A stretch of DNA of 64,000 nucleotides from Eutreptiella sp. 'Long Island Sound 2002' (taxonomy: Eukaryota > Euglenozoa > Euglenophyceae > Eutreptiales > Eutreptiaceae): NCBI GenBank assembly GCA_964036045.1, contig OZ038398.1, positions 24,050,052 through 24,114,051 on the forward strand, in the 5' to 3' direction. Under the pieces are notes generated by a model, which was given only the letters and a program-made list of their open reading frames with translations, was not told the DNA's origin and searched no databases. Of the stretch, positions 22,001-34,000 are shown piece after piece. Every line of letters begins with the position of its first letter. Position 1 is the stretch's first letter. Position numbers and translations under genes: made by a program.

Positions 22001-25000
22001 GGGGCGGCTTCGTGCGGTGCACACGGGTGGTGGGGGGCGGCTTCGTGCGGTGCACACGGGCGGTGGGGGGCGGCTTCGTGCGGTGCACACGGGCGGTGGG
22101 GGGCGGCTTCGTGCGGTGCACACGGGTGGTGGGGGGCGGCTTCGTGCGGTGCACACGGGCGGTGGGGGGCGGCTTCGTGCGGTGCACACGGGTGGTGGGG
22201 GGCGGCTTCGTGCGGTGCACACGGGTGGTGGGGGGCGGCTTCGTGCGGTGTACACGGGCGGTGGGGGGCGGCTTCGTGCGGTGTACACGGGTGGTGGGGG
22301 GCGGCTTCGTGCGGTGCACACGGGTGGTGGGGGGCGGCTTCGTGCGGTGCACACGGGTGGTGGGGGGCGGCTTCGTGCGGTGCACACGGGCGGTGGGGGG
22401 CGGCTTCGTGCGGTGTACACGGGTGGTGGGGGGCGGCTTCGTGCGGTGTACACGGGTGGTGGGGGGCGGCTTCGTGCGGTGCACACGGGCGGTGGGGGGC
22501 GGCTTCGTGCGGTGCACACGGGCGGTGGGGGGCGGCTTCGTGCGGTGCACACGGGGGGTGGGGGGCGGCTTCGTGCGGTGTACACGGGCGGTGGGGGGCG
22601 GCTTCGTGCGGTGTACACGGGTGGTGGGGGGCGGCTTCGTGCGGTGCACACGGGTGGTGGGGGGCGGCTTCGTGCGGTGCACACGGGCGGTGGGGGGCGG
22701 CTTCGTGCGGTGTACACGGGTGGTGGGGGGCGGCTTCGTGCGGTGCACACGGGTGGTGGGGGGCGGCTTCGTGCGGTGTACACGGGTGGTGGGGGGCGGC
22801 TTCGTGCGGTGCACACGGGCGGTGGGGGGCGGCTTCGTGCGGTGTACACGGGTGGTGGGGGGCGGCTTCGTGCGGTGCACACGGGCGGTGGGGGGCGGCT
22901 TCGTGCGGTGCACACGGGCGGTGGGGGGCGGCTTCGTGCGGTGTACACGGGTGGTGGGGGGCGGCTTCGTGCGGTGCACACGGGTGGTGGGGGGCGGCTT
23001 CGTGCGGTGCACACGGGTGGTGGGGGGCGGCTTCGTGCGGTGCACACGGGCGGTGGGGGGCGGCTTCGTGCGGTGCACACGGGTGGTGGGGGGGCGGCTT
23101 CGTGCGGTGCACACGGGTGGTGGGGGGGCGGCTTCGTGCGGTGTACACCTGCGGCCGAGAGCTCCGCTGGTTTTTGAAAACGGACAAACCGAAGCATCGC
23201 ATTTCCAAGGGGCAGCCGCCGACCCTTCCTGGCCCGTGTCTTGCCGCCACCCTCCCTTCGGTGCCCAGGAGACGAGCGTGAAGAGGCACACCAACAGTCC
23301 GGTCTGGAAGGAGCAGTTCTACATCTTGCACGAGCCCAATACCGTGGGGATCCTGGAGCTGCGGGACAAGGCATCCCTGACCTCGGAGCCGATGGGGACG
23401 GCGGAGCTTCATTTCGATGACTACGCCGCGCAGGTGAAGAACGGGCCGGTGGAAGTCGAGATCGACTTCAAAGACCCCAGGGACAAGCCCGCCGGGCGTG
23501 TCTGGCTGCAATTTCGCCAGGTTGACTTTTCGTTGAATTTCTGGGTCTGTAGTAAAAAACACAAATACCACCTGCCATCGAATTGAAAATTGGTTTGAAC
23601 CAAAAATTTAGTTTGCGAAAGTTCACTTCATTTGTACATTTTACTCAGTGTTGCTTCGTTTCTTACCAAAGTCTTACCAAACACATTGAAGTTACCCCCC
23701 CCCCCCCCCACCATTTCGCCCTCTGTCCAATGGCCATTGTCCGGCGGCATCACAGTGCACCTCGTGGGCCGTGGGGCAGGCGCGGCCAGAGCCTTGTGCG
23801 GACACTGCAACCTGACCATGTTGAGGCCACCCCCATTTCAATTCGTTGTGTGCCTTTGAGTCGTTTCAATCCAGTAGCACTTGCAGTCTTAAACAGGCCA
23901 GGTCTACCAAAAGGCTCCACCTACACGTGTCACTTACCTCACCTTAATTAGGCCTCACCCCCCGTTCTCACCAGTTTGCACGGTGCCGAGTGTGTGGATG
24001 TCGGCTGCGTGATACGGCTGACACCCCCCAACGCCAGGCTGGCTCCAATAGCCTTGGGTCGCGGGGGAACAAGTGCTTTGGTATCTGGACAAAGGGGGCA
24101 GCGCTGCATGCGTTGTGCGTGCGGCTGGAAATGAAACTGCGGCGCTTTCAAGGGTTCTGGGCGGCGATTTGCATGCGTCCGTCAGGGGGGGCGGGGCGGG
24201 GGCGACCCCTCGGTTTCCATACGCGACTTTCAGAGGTCGCGCAGCTCATTGGTCATACAACTGACGCCGGAACTAGGGGCACCTGATTCGAACCCCGGAA
24301 GCAGAAACGCACGGGAGCCCTAAGCGCTAGTATGTCGGTGACCCTACGAGGCGGAAGGGACGCTGCGAGGGATAAGGGGTGATTTTACGCTGGCGTCCAG
24401 AGATGGCTCGAGCAATGTCACCTCACCTCACCATATGTGACCCCCCTTCCCTGCCCTGCGGGCCACGGTACCTTAACCCCCCCTGTAATCCCCCCCCTTT
24501 GCAACCCCCCCCCCCCCCTGCAGGGAACGTCACTTTGACATTTCTGCTGGTGGAGGTGGTATGGGCGCCCGTGGGGTTTTGGTGACAGGGCCATGTGTTC
24601 GATGGAAAGTTGTACCTTACACGTGGTATTTGCAAGCATGACCAGATTCCCGAACAATTGAAGGTGCCTGTCAAGTCCAACCCAGCCAAACCAGCCGCCA
24701 AAAGGGCTGGAAACCGAGCTGCACAGCCTACCTCATCTTCCAATCCTCAGCCTATACCTGAATTGCCCACTGAGCATGTCCAGGAGTTCAAGGTTGTTTG
24801 GAGTCGCAAAAAGAAGGTTCACACAGTGCCTGTAGAAAGGGCACGCGCACAGAAGTAACATCATGGTTCAATGTGATTCACAGTACCGGTGTTGTGCATG
24901 CACAGCTGCAGGTTTGAAGGTTTACGGTTTGGTAGTGCAACCCCCCCCCCCCCCCCGAGGCCTTGTACCCCCCCCCCTTCACGACATTTGGGGGGAGATT

Positions 25001-28000
25001 ACAAGGGGGGGGTAAGGTAGTTACAAAGGGTGGCCAGGTTTGACCCTCTCCTCCACCCGTATCTTTGTTGAAGTACACCCCCCCCATTCTACTCGGGGGG
25101 GGGGGGGTTGCGTAACGGCCAACACCCCCCCCCCCGGGTGGCATCCGTCATTTGTGTATGGGACGCATGGGATCCCTTTTAGGTTTCTGCCTGGGCGGAG
25201 TTGAATGAGTGAAGCATCTGCAACCAGTGGTACCATCAGGTTGTGGTGGCGTTGTGGTGGGGTGGTGCTGAGGTGGTGTGTGCTTAGACAAGGGGAGTGG
25301 GGGCACGCAATAACTTGGAACACAACGCGCGCCAACAACGAACAACGCTCACACGCCGCAGCCACCCACGGACATGTGCCTTGTTCTTCAACAGTAGTGC
25401 TCGGCCATGGGCGCAGCACTCTGTGAGGAGGGCGCGACTGCACCGACCTCACAGGTCTCGCCGCAGATTGTTCTGTAGCGTCCAAGGAAGACAGATCAAT
25501 TGCGCGTGGGGACCAGCATGGGCATTGCACAGTGGTTGGGTTAGTCATTGGGTGTGGGTACACGTACCAGGTCGTTTTCCCCCTCTGCGGATGGGCGAGA
25601 ACAACCCGTGCGCTCTGGGGTCTGCATCCCACAGCACGTGACTTGCGAATGAACATCGCAGCTGTTGTGTCAGACGTTATCGAGGCTAGTTTGGTCTGAG
25701 GCATCCAAAGCAGCCCACATCACTGTCTCCTCTCGGTATTTCTCTTGTCTCAGTGAAAGGCGCCTATGACAATGTCACTGAAGAGCTTTTTGTTCTGACT
25801 GTGTTGCTCTGCAGCCTTGTGCCTTGTAAGGTTGAAAGGTTAGCGTTCAACATTTGCATCCCACAGCGGCGGTGGGGTGGGGGGTGGGGGGGGGGGGGGG
25901 CAGTGTGGTCCCTTTGTGGACAGCCATGGAACGTCAAGCATCGATGCTCTGGTGTCTGAGTTCCCAAAGCATAGTGACCTTGTGTTATATATGAGTCTGA
26001 TATGGGCAGTGAAGAAGGAGGAAGGAGATACCGTTAGTCTGCAGGGACAAGACAAGTGGTAACCTGTACAGTCGGTGACATTGCGGTGGAGATCCGATCC
26101 TCTATATTGCTCTTGTGATCCGGCCCGACACAGAGCCCCTGCCTCCCTGACAAGCCCGTGTTACCTTCCCAGGATAAGACCAGGAACAACCTTGTGAGCG
26201 AGTTTCGGGACATGAGCCCCGACGAGCGAGCGGAGCGGATCCACTACGTAGAGCCCGTCATCCGGCAGCTGCGCGTGAAAATCTGGCGATGCACGTTCAA
26301 CACTGGCGAGAGGGCCAACTGGTACATCATGGTCCGCTGCGGGCTCTTTGAGGCGGTGACGGAGATCCTGTACCCTCATTCGAAGTCGATCCTCTTTGAT
26401 GAGGACTTCATCATCGGGGTGCCGCAGCGCGTCCCCGGCTGCAGCCCCCTGCCCAGCGAGCTCAAGTGGACGGAGGTGGACCTCTGTCTGTACCGCAGGG
26501 ACGAGCAGATGGCTGATGAGATGGTGGCGAAGTGCACGATCCCGTTCTCGGAGATCCCCGGCAACGACGGGGAGATCGTGGACCCCGAGGACCCGGACAT
26601 ATGGCAGTTCCATGAGCTACACCAGGGGTACAAGGTGAGTGTGGGGTAGACCTGAGGGCTGGTGTAGTGCTGCGTGTCGGGGGCGTAGGGTTGGTGTTGG
26701 GTTTGGGAAATGGCTGCAGTTGGGAGCGCGGGGGAGGGGGTTAGGGCTCAGGTGTAGACTGTTCACCGACCCCTCCCCTCCCCTCTCAGTTCGCACCCAC
26801 AGCCCCCCCCCCCCCCCCGCCCCCCCCGCCACTTTCTGAGTGTCTATTTTTTTTTCGTGTCTATTTTTTTTCGTTTTTTTTTCCGCCTTTATGTCACTCC
26901 CCGGGGATCATGCCCCAGCGAGTTGCTGACAACGCTCCCTCGGGCACACCGCGCCGCACTCACACAACAGTGTGGCACAGGCTCCGACCAGCGATCCTCG
27001 CATTTGAGTTTGCAAGTCCTGCCACACAGCAGGACTGCATATTTTCTGCTCTGCAGAAGCTCCTGACGCCGGAGGTCAAGTACATCGACCAGGAGGCATC
27101 GCCGCCAACTCCCTGGAGCACGGAGGCATCAAAACCCGTCTCTACGTCCGGAACAACAGGGTTTCGCGGGTCCTCCCTGAACAACAACCAAGCCCAGTGA
27201 ACACAATCGACAATCATGTCGAAAACAGCAACAGAGATGGCGAAAGCCAGAGAGGAGTTTGAGAAGGCCCACGTCCGACCTGCCCAGGAGGAAACAGTGT
27301 TGCTATCACTGGAAGCAACACAGCTGGCTGTGTCAACTGGGGCTGCATTGGACAGAGTGTCAATGCTCATATTGGACCAAAAATGGTTCAAAACGGAAGA
27401 CCTGTCATGCAAGGATTACAGCCTGGGATCAGTATTTGCCACCAAGGATCTGGCACTGCCAGAGCACATATGGGTCGCTGAGGGCACCACTGCATATGTT
27501 GTCCTGGCAGTATCACATACTGCCATTCCGGAAATGTTACAAGCTGCCAAGGAAGTCTGCAAACAATATACGAGAGTGGATTTGAAACTGGTGGTTCTTA
27601 CCCCGAACGAAATGCGGTTATGGGAAGGTGCAGAGAAGCTTGGCATAACCACATCTTCGATTTCAGTGACCAACAGGCAACTCGGTCTGGTTGGAGGAGG
27701 ACACAGATACGCATGGCTCGCTGAATCTCCACACGACATACGCCATGCACCCAACTTTCAACGACCACAGAAGGCGATCATACCCCTGCTCGCTGCGGGT
27801 ACTGATCCGACAAAAATGTTCGCCAAGCTCCCAAAACCAGAAGATAGAATTGCGGTATCGATCCTCAATAAGCATGTTGAAGACCTACTGAAGGATCTGC
27901 GGGTATCTGACGACCTGGTGGCGGTGGCGGTGGCGCCAGGCCCGCACCCGACGTTGACATCGTGGGTGATGATACCGAAACCCACACAGGAGATGATCAA

Positions 28001-31000
28001 ACAGATCGAAACCAAATGGTTTGAGAAAGAAAACTTCTCAATAGCAACGCTCCAGACCCAACAAGGAGACCTGTCCAGATGCGCGGCTATCGCAGAGGTA
28101 TACCTGAGCAAGAGGGCCCGAAGTCACGACACCATAACGAAGTTCTGGGCGACGCTATATTTTCACCTGGCACAGTCAATGGACAAGTACGAACACAGGC
28201 CAGTGGCCCAATACGAGTCCACGAATAAAATCAGACTCGGATTCGTAAGCAAAGGTGACGCCCAGCAGTTCATAAAACACGCGCTCCCAGGACTCAAAGA
28301 GCTGGGATACAGTTTTAAAACTGAGGGGAAGAAGGACGAATTCTGGGACAACGATGGAGATGCCTCGAGTGTCAACAGCCGATCATCAATCAAGTCATGG
28401 TCCTCGACAGGCAGTCGCAAACCAGCGGCAGGAGACCAAGTGGTATTTGTTGACCTACCGGAGTTCCTCCCACCCAAGCAGCTATGGGAACTGGTGCAGC
28501 AGGCCTTGAAGTGCCAGAGTATTGACACATCGGACAGCACCACGACATTCACAAAGCTGAAGTGGAGCATGGGGTCCATCCGCAAACCCAACTGGCTTCT
28601 GACAGCCCCGGGCGTTGCAAAAATTGCAGGGTCGGTGCTGACCCTGACAGATGACGATGGCAAGGAACTAGTGGCCACGGTAAGATCGAAAGGGGAGTGG
28701 GACAAGGCAAAAGAGGATTGGGTAGCAAAGCGCCCTGCGTGACAACAACAAGGAAACCAACCTCAGCAACCGGTCCCAAAGCAAATGCCGCAAAGTGCCC
28801 CCACCCCCCTGTTGAGTGTGTTCCAGCCGGTTCCAGCGCAGAATGCGCGCTCCCTACTCCCTCCCCAACCCCTTGTGCTACCTAACCCTATGATGAATGG
28901 CCATGCCCAATCCCCCCCCCCCAAGGGCTTCTATGGCCAGCAGCAGCTGGATTATCTGACGGCTTTGCTTTCGCAGACACAGCCACAATCGCAACAATCG
29001 ACACCAGCACAGCCCCAACAACAAGGCCCAAGAATGATGCGGCTCGACATTGCGTCCGTCAGTGGAAAGAGACCACGAGCACAAAATGAATCCGACACAC
29101 AGTTCTGACGGCACTCACCGAGCGCCAATGGGCATGGCGGAAAGCGAAACGCAGAGTGAAAAACAAACACTGGCACTGGGTGAAGCAATGACGTTTGCAA
29201 CCTTCAATTGCAACGGCCTCCTAACAAACGTGGTCGAGGGGAAAAGAACAGTGCCGCGAATACACACAATGCTATCCTTTTTCAAGGCAACACAAACACC
29301 AGTCATCGCGGTGCAAGAGCCGCACCTGAGGGCAGATAAATCAGAGCTGGAGGTCACCACGGATCTGCAGCAAGTGAAAGAGGCAGCCGAAAGAGAGGGT
29401 TTTGAATTTCTCACGCAGTGGACAAACAATGGACTCAGGGGCGGTGTGGCAATTTTTTGGAAGAAAAGTTGGCAACTGGTCAACGCCCTCTCCGTAAGCC
29501 CACGCGTTATGATGGCAACCCTGAGAAATGATGATGGGCAGCTGATTTCTGTGATAGGTGCACATCTGCACCACAAACCCGCAGAGAGAGAGAAACAGTA
29601 CCAACTGTTGAGGCAGATCCGACCAAAACTGCCACTGGCGGACAATGTGGTGATGTTGGCTGACCACAACTCCATCGTCACCCCAAGGGTGGACTCAGAG
29701 AAACTCACGGTGCATGACGAAATGCCGGCAGCGGTGGCAGCGCGAGAGCAGGAACTGCTTTTTCTGAGTGAGCTGGGGGTGGGGGATGCCTGGGAAACAG
29801 CATTTGCCCCCACGGGAGAGAGTGACCCTGCGACCGACCCTAAAGGCTGGACCTGGGGGTTTCACAAAGAGAAACCTACGGAAAACAAACAGGACGAACT
29901 GGATAGTCAGGCCAGTGAAGAGGAAGACGAGGAGTTCTTCGTGTTTCGAAATGACAGGCACAGACGGAGAATCAACAGGGTGCACCTATCACAGCATATG
30001 CTGCCCAAAGTGACCCGCTGCTACACCCACTTCCTAGCCCACTCTGACCATAAGGCAGTCATTGTACAAATCAGCCCACCTCCCTCCACCCAGACACAGC
30101 GTAGGTTGCGAGTACCCACCACTTTTTTGAAGGATCCAGAAGTGATGGAGACGCTCTCCGGCCGTCTAGCTGAATTGCCACAGCACTTAGACGCCTGGTG
30201 GGACGCCGCCCTGACTGAGATCAGACAGACAACATTCAAGTATGAGAAAAAGGTGAACCCTAAGGGGATCACAGAAGTGGAGGCACTGCTTCATGAGTCG
30301 AGCCTGACCCACACGACACGAGAGGCACAGGCGTATTTGAACAATAGAGGCTTGGTCAGCAGTCCTCCACCGAGAGCATATGCGCTACTCATGTCCATAG
30401 CGGAGGCGGAAGCCATGGACAGGAGTGGCGTTACGCTGATGTGGAAGCTCAGGAAAGAGTTATAGGAACCCCCACCCTCACCGCAAGCAAAGCAGAACAG
30501 GAAGCAACAGATTGCCAGGTTGGTAAGAGAACTGCAGGAGAGGAGGAGATTGAGTGTGCTGAGGGATAAACATGGCACGCTCCTCACTGAGCCTGAGAAA
30601 ATTGCATTGGCGCTGCAGGAGCATTGGTCAGGGATCATGGCAGCAGGACAGAAAACAGTACCGGAATGCCTACACTACATACAGTCGCTGCCAGTGGCGA
30701 ACAGTATCAAGAATGTGGCGAAAGTCCTGTTGAAACCCCTGTCTATGGAACTGGTACAGACTGCATTGGAGAACAGGAAACAGGGGTCATCCCCTGGGTT
30801 GGATGGAATGCCAGCAGCGGTATTCATTGCACTGGCAGGGGTAATGGTACCACGAATGACGGAAACCATTGCACAATTTCTGGAGCAAGGGTCCATGCCC
30901 AGGGCGTGGACGGAGGGACTCCTGGCAGCCATCCCCAAAAATCAGGGGTCCGTGTCGATCAACGCGCTGCGCCCGCTGTGCCTCCAAAATGTGATTTTTA

Positions 31001-34000
31001 AGTGGGTCACAGCGACCATTTACCTGATGATGGAAGATTTAGTGGCGTATGTGACACCAACAGAACAAAAGGCATTCATTAAAGGCAGGTTCATTTTTGA
31101 CCATATTTGGAACGTGCGGGGGGCATGGGAAGGGATGTCGCAGGGGCTAGTCGTCAGCATAGACTTTGCAAAGGCATATGATTCAATGCATCACAACTAC
31201 ATGACGGCACTGTTTATTCACCTCGCAGTCCCCATCCCAATGATAGCACTGCTGATGACCATTTTCAAGGCCCCGTTCATCTTTGCGGTGGGGAGGGGGG
31301 TGGTGAAGAACATCGAGGTCCAGCCAGCATCGGGCATCAAGCAGGGGGACCCGCTTTCCCCAGCTTTATTTGTCATGGCCTGCTCAGTGCTGGTGAGGGC
31401 CCTACAGCAAGTGTCACCAAACATACACGTCCTTTACTATGCGGATGACCTGCTGCTGTACATACCAGCCCCCCCGAGCGTGGTGTGCGCACTACTCACA
31501 CAAGTGTTTGAAACCATCAGGCAATATGGGGTGTTTGTAGGACTAAGAATGAATTTGGATAAGTCAGTCTTTCTCATTAAAGGCACATGGGAAGAGAGGC
31601 ACCTGCTGGCGCTGAAATCCTTTGGGATTGAGGTGAGGGACAGGGTGAAATACCTGGGGACAATCATTGGGCACGCATCCAGCGATGAGGCGTATGCGCC
31701 AGTGATAGCAAGAGCATTACACCGGGCGAGATTCATGCGCTCCCTTCCACTCACACATGAGGAACGCATTGCCCTCTTTCAGGAATGGGTGTTGCCCTTA
31801 TTTATCTTTCCTGCAAGGGCACATTTCCCCTCAGACGGAGTGCTGGCCAAGCTGGCCAACATATATAAAGTGGCGTTGAGGCTCACCAGCTGGGGGCTCA
31901 CGCTACCGATCCTGGCCCTGCCCCCGAACCGAGGGGGAAATCTGCTCCCCCAACCCCGCACCTACCTGCTGTGGCAGCATGCTGCTGCATTCATAAAACA
32001 TATGCAGGAACCGCTGGCGACCCCCACCTTGTCCAGAATGCATCTGGGGTCGTGGGCAGCACATCACGGAGTGGTACTGGAGCCGAATACACTGCCCTGG
32101 CTGCAGTTGGGACCCATCCCATGGAAAACGTACCCGTTCCTGGGAATGTCTTGCAAAGCCTTCTCCCTACTGAAAAAACCAGCACCAGTGCAAACGCCGA
32201 AACACGAACTCCTAATGCAGCTACCAGCATGGCACTGCTCACTATTTAGGGACACGAACAGTAACACATACTACTGTCCAGCACTGATCAGACAAGGAGT
32301 GACCAAGGTTAAACAACTCCAAGAGAAATGGGACGCGGGGATACAATTGCCCAGGACGTGGTCACCAGTGTACCAGTTGGGGATGGAATCCATATGCCAA
32401 CCAGCGGTGCGGCCCACGACCCCAACCCCCCCAGAAGCGAGCCCAAGTTTTTGGCAGGAGTGGAACACCAGAGGCAAACTGAGGTATCTATCCTCCCTCA
32501 CAGCAGAACAGCCACGACAGGACCAGAAGGTTTGGCAAGCGTGGTCAAAACTGCAGGTACCATCAAGTGACCTCCTGTTTATACAGATGGCCCTATGGCT
32601 GAAGTTATCAGTGGGTATGCGACTGGCCAATTGGCAACCCCAGGGTACCAGGTGCCCGGTGGATGGCCAGCTGGAGACCAGTGAACATGCGGTGCACGAG
32701 TGTAAGTGCATCAAAGTGGCTGCACATGTGGCACAGCAATGCATGGGCCCGGCACAGACACCCAATGGCCCCACGACAGACCACACCTCCATTCTGTGGC
32801 ACCACCCAGAAATATCTCTGACAACACCACTGGGTCTGGTACTGTGGACAGCTGTGAGGGCGTCATGGTCAGTCCGATGTGCAGTGAAATTTGCAGAAAG
32901 TTCACGGTCCCCATCGTAGGACTTTTTCACACAAATGTGGGTGAAAGTACTGACGGGCTGGGCAGACTTGCAGGGATGCACCCTCCCGCAGGAGGAGTCC
33001 AGGCTTCTGATCCACGCAATCAAGTCAATGCAAACCACGTCAGTGCTGCAACACCCGCGAGTAGCAGTGTCCAGCACGCGATCACCCCCCAAGCTGTGGT
33101 GTCCAGCGAGAAAAAAACCGAGGAAATTCGAGCGAGCACAGGCGATCAGAGAGGAACATGAGAGGACAGTGAGTGTGTACAGGGAGCAGGGATGGTCGAT
33201 CGTGTACCCCGATGGCTCGTCAGAGCAGCACCCGGAGGTGGGGCGGGTGGGGGGGTATGGAGTATATTTTGGGGATGAGAGGGACACAGCGGAATTCATA
33301 CCAACCGGGGAAGCACAAACAAATATCCGCGGAGAGCTCAGAGCCTCACTGTGTGCCCTGGAAAAACACAGACCGGGGGAACACATGCTGATCTGCCCGG
33401 ACTGTGCATTGGTCGTGAAGGGAATGCTGGGGTGGGCACAGAAGTGGAGGCGCCACAACTGGTGCAACGCTCAAGGCCCAATACAACACAGAGACATGTG
33501 GGAACAACTCCTAAGGGCCACCGAGGCACTGGGAGAGGAAATCACACCATCACATATCGATATCCCAGGAAACACCAGGGCAGACCACCTGGCGGATGTG
33601 GGACGAAGGAAATCACCGCTACTTTTTGGCCACATTTCGGCGCGGCCACGACACCCCCCCGAGCCGGAACCAATGGATCCGGAAGAGGACAACCTGATCT
33701 CGTGGCAGGAGTGGCAGCCAGAAGAGGACCCCCCGCCCCCCACCCCCTCGAGGCCAGCTCAGACAGAGGAGATACTACAAAAGACCCCCCAGCGACCGTA
33801 TGCGGAGAGTGCGGTAGGAATAGCGCCAAGCAGCCCCCCGCTCCCAGCCTCGCCCCTGTGGGACATTGAGGTGTGCACCCCAGTGCGGGCATTAAAGCGG
33901 CAACGCCTGCATACCCCAGCGCCCTTCTCAGCATTGCGCGCGCCTAAGCCAGAGGGCCCAGACGCCACACCCAGGGAAGTGGTGCAAGTGGCCACACCCC

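Noticed and set aside
20011-23149. CRISPR-like look of a regular array
   Set aside because: Units are contiguous with no unique spacers, and the context is a eukaryotic intron. The same holds for the 85-bp array at 50740.
19803-23586. Open frames of more than 1000 residues on both strands, including one continuous with MCTP exon 2
   Set aside because: They are products of a 33-bp tandem repeat without stops; all six frames are open. Only the part after 23268 fits a splice acceptor and a C2 domain.
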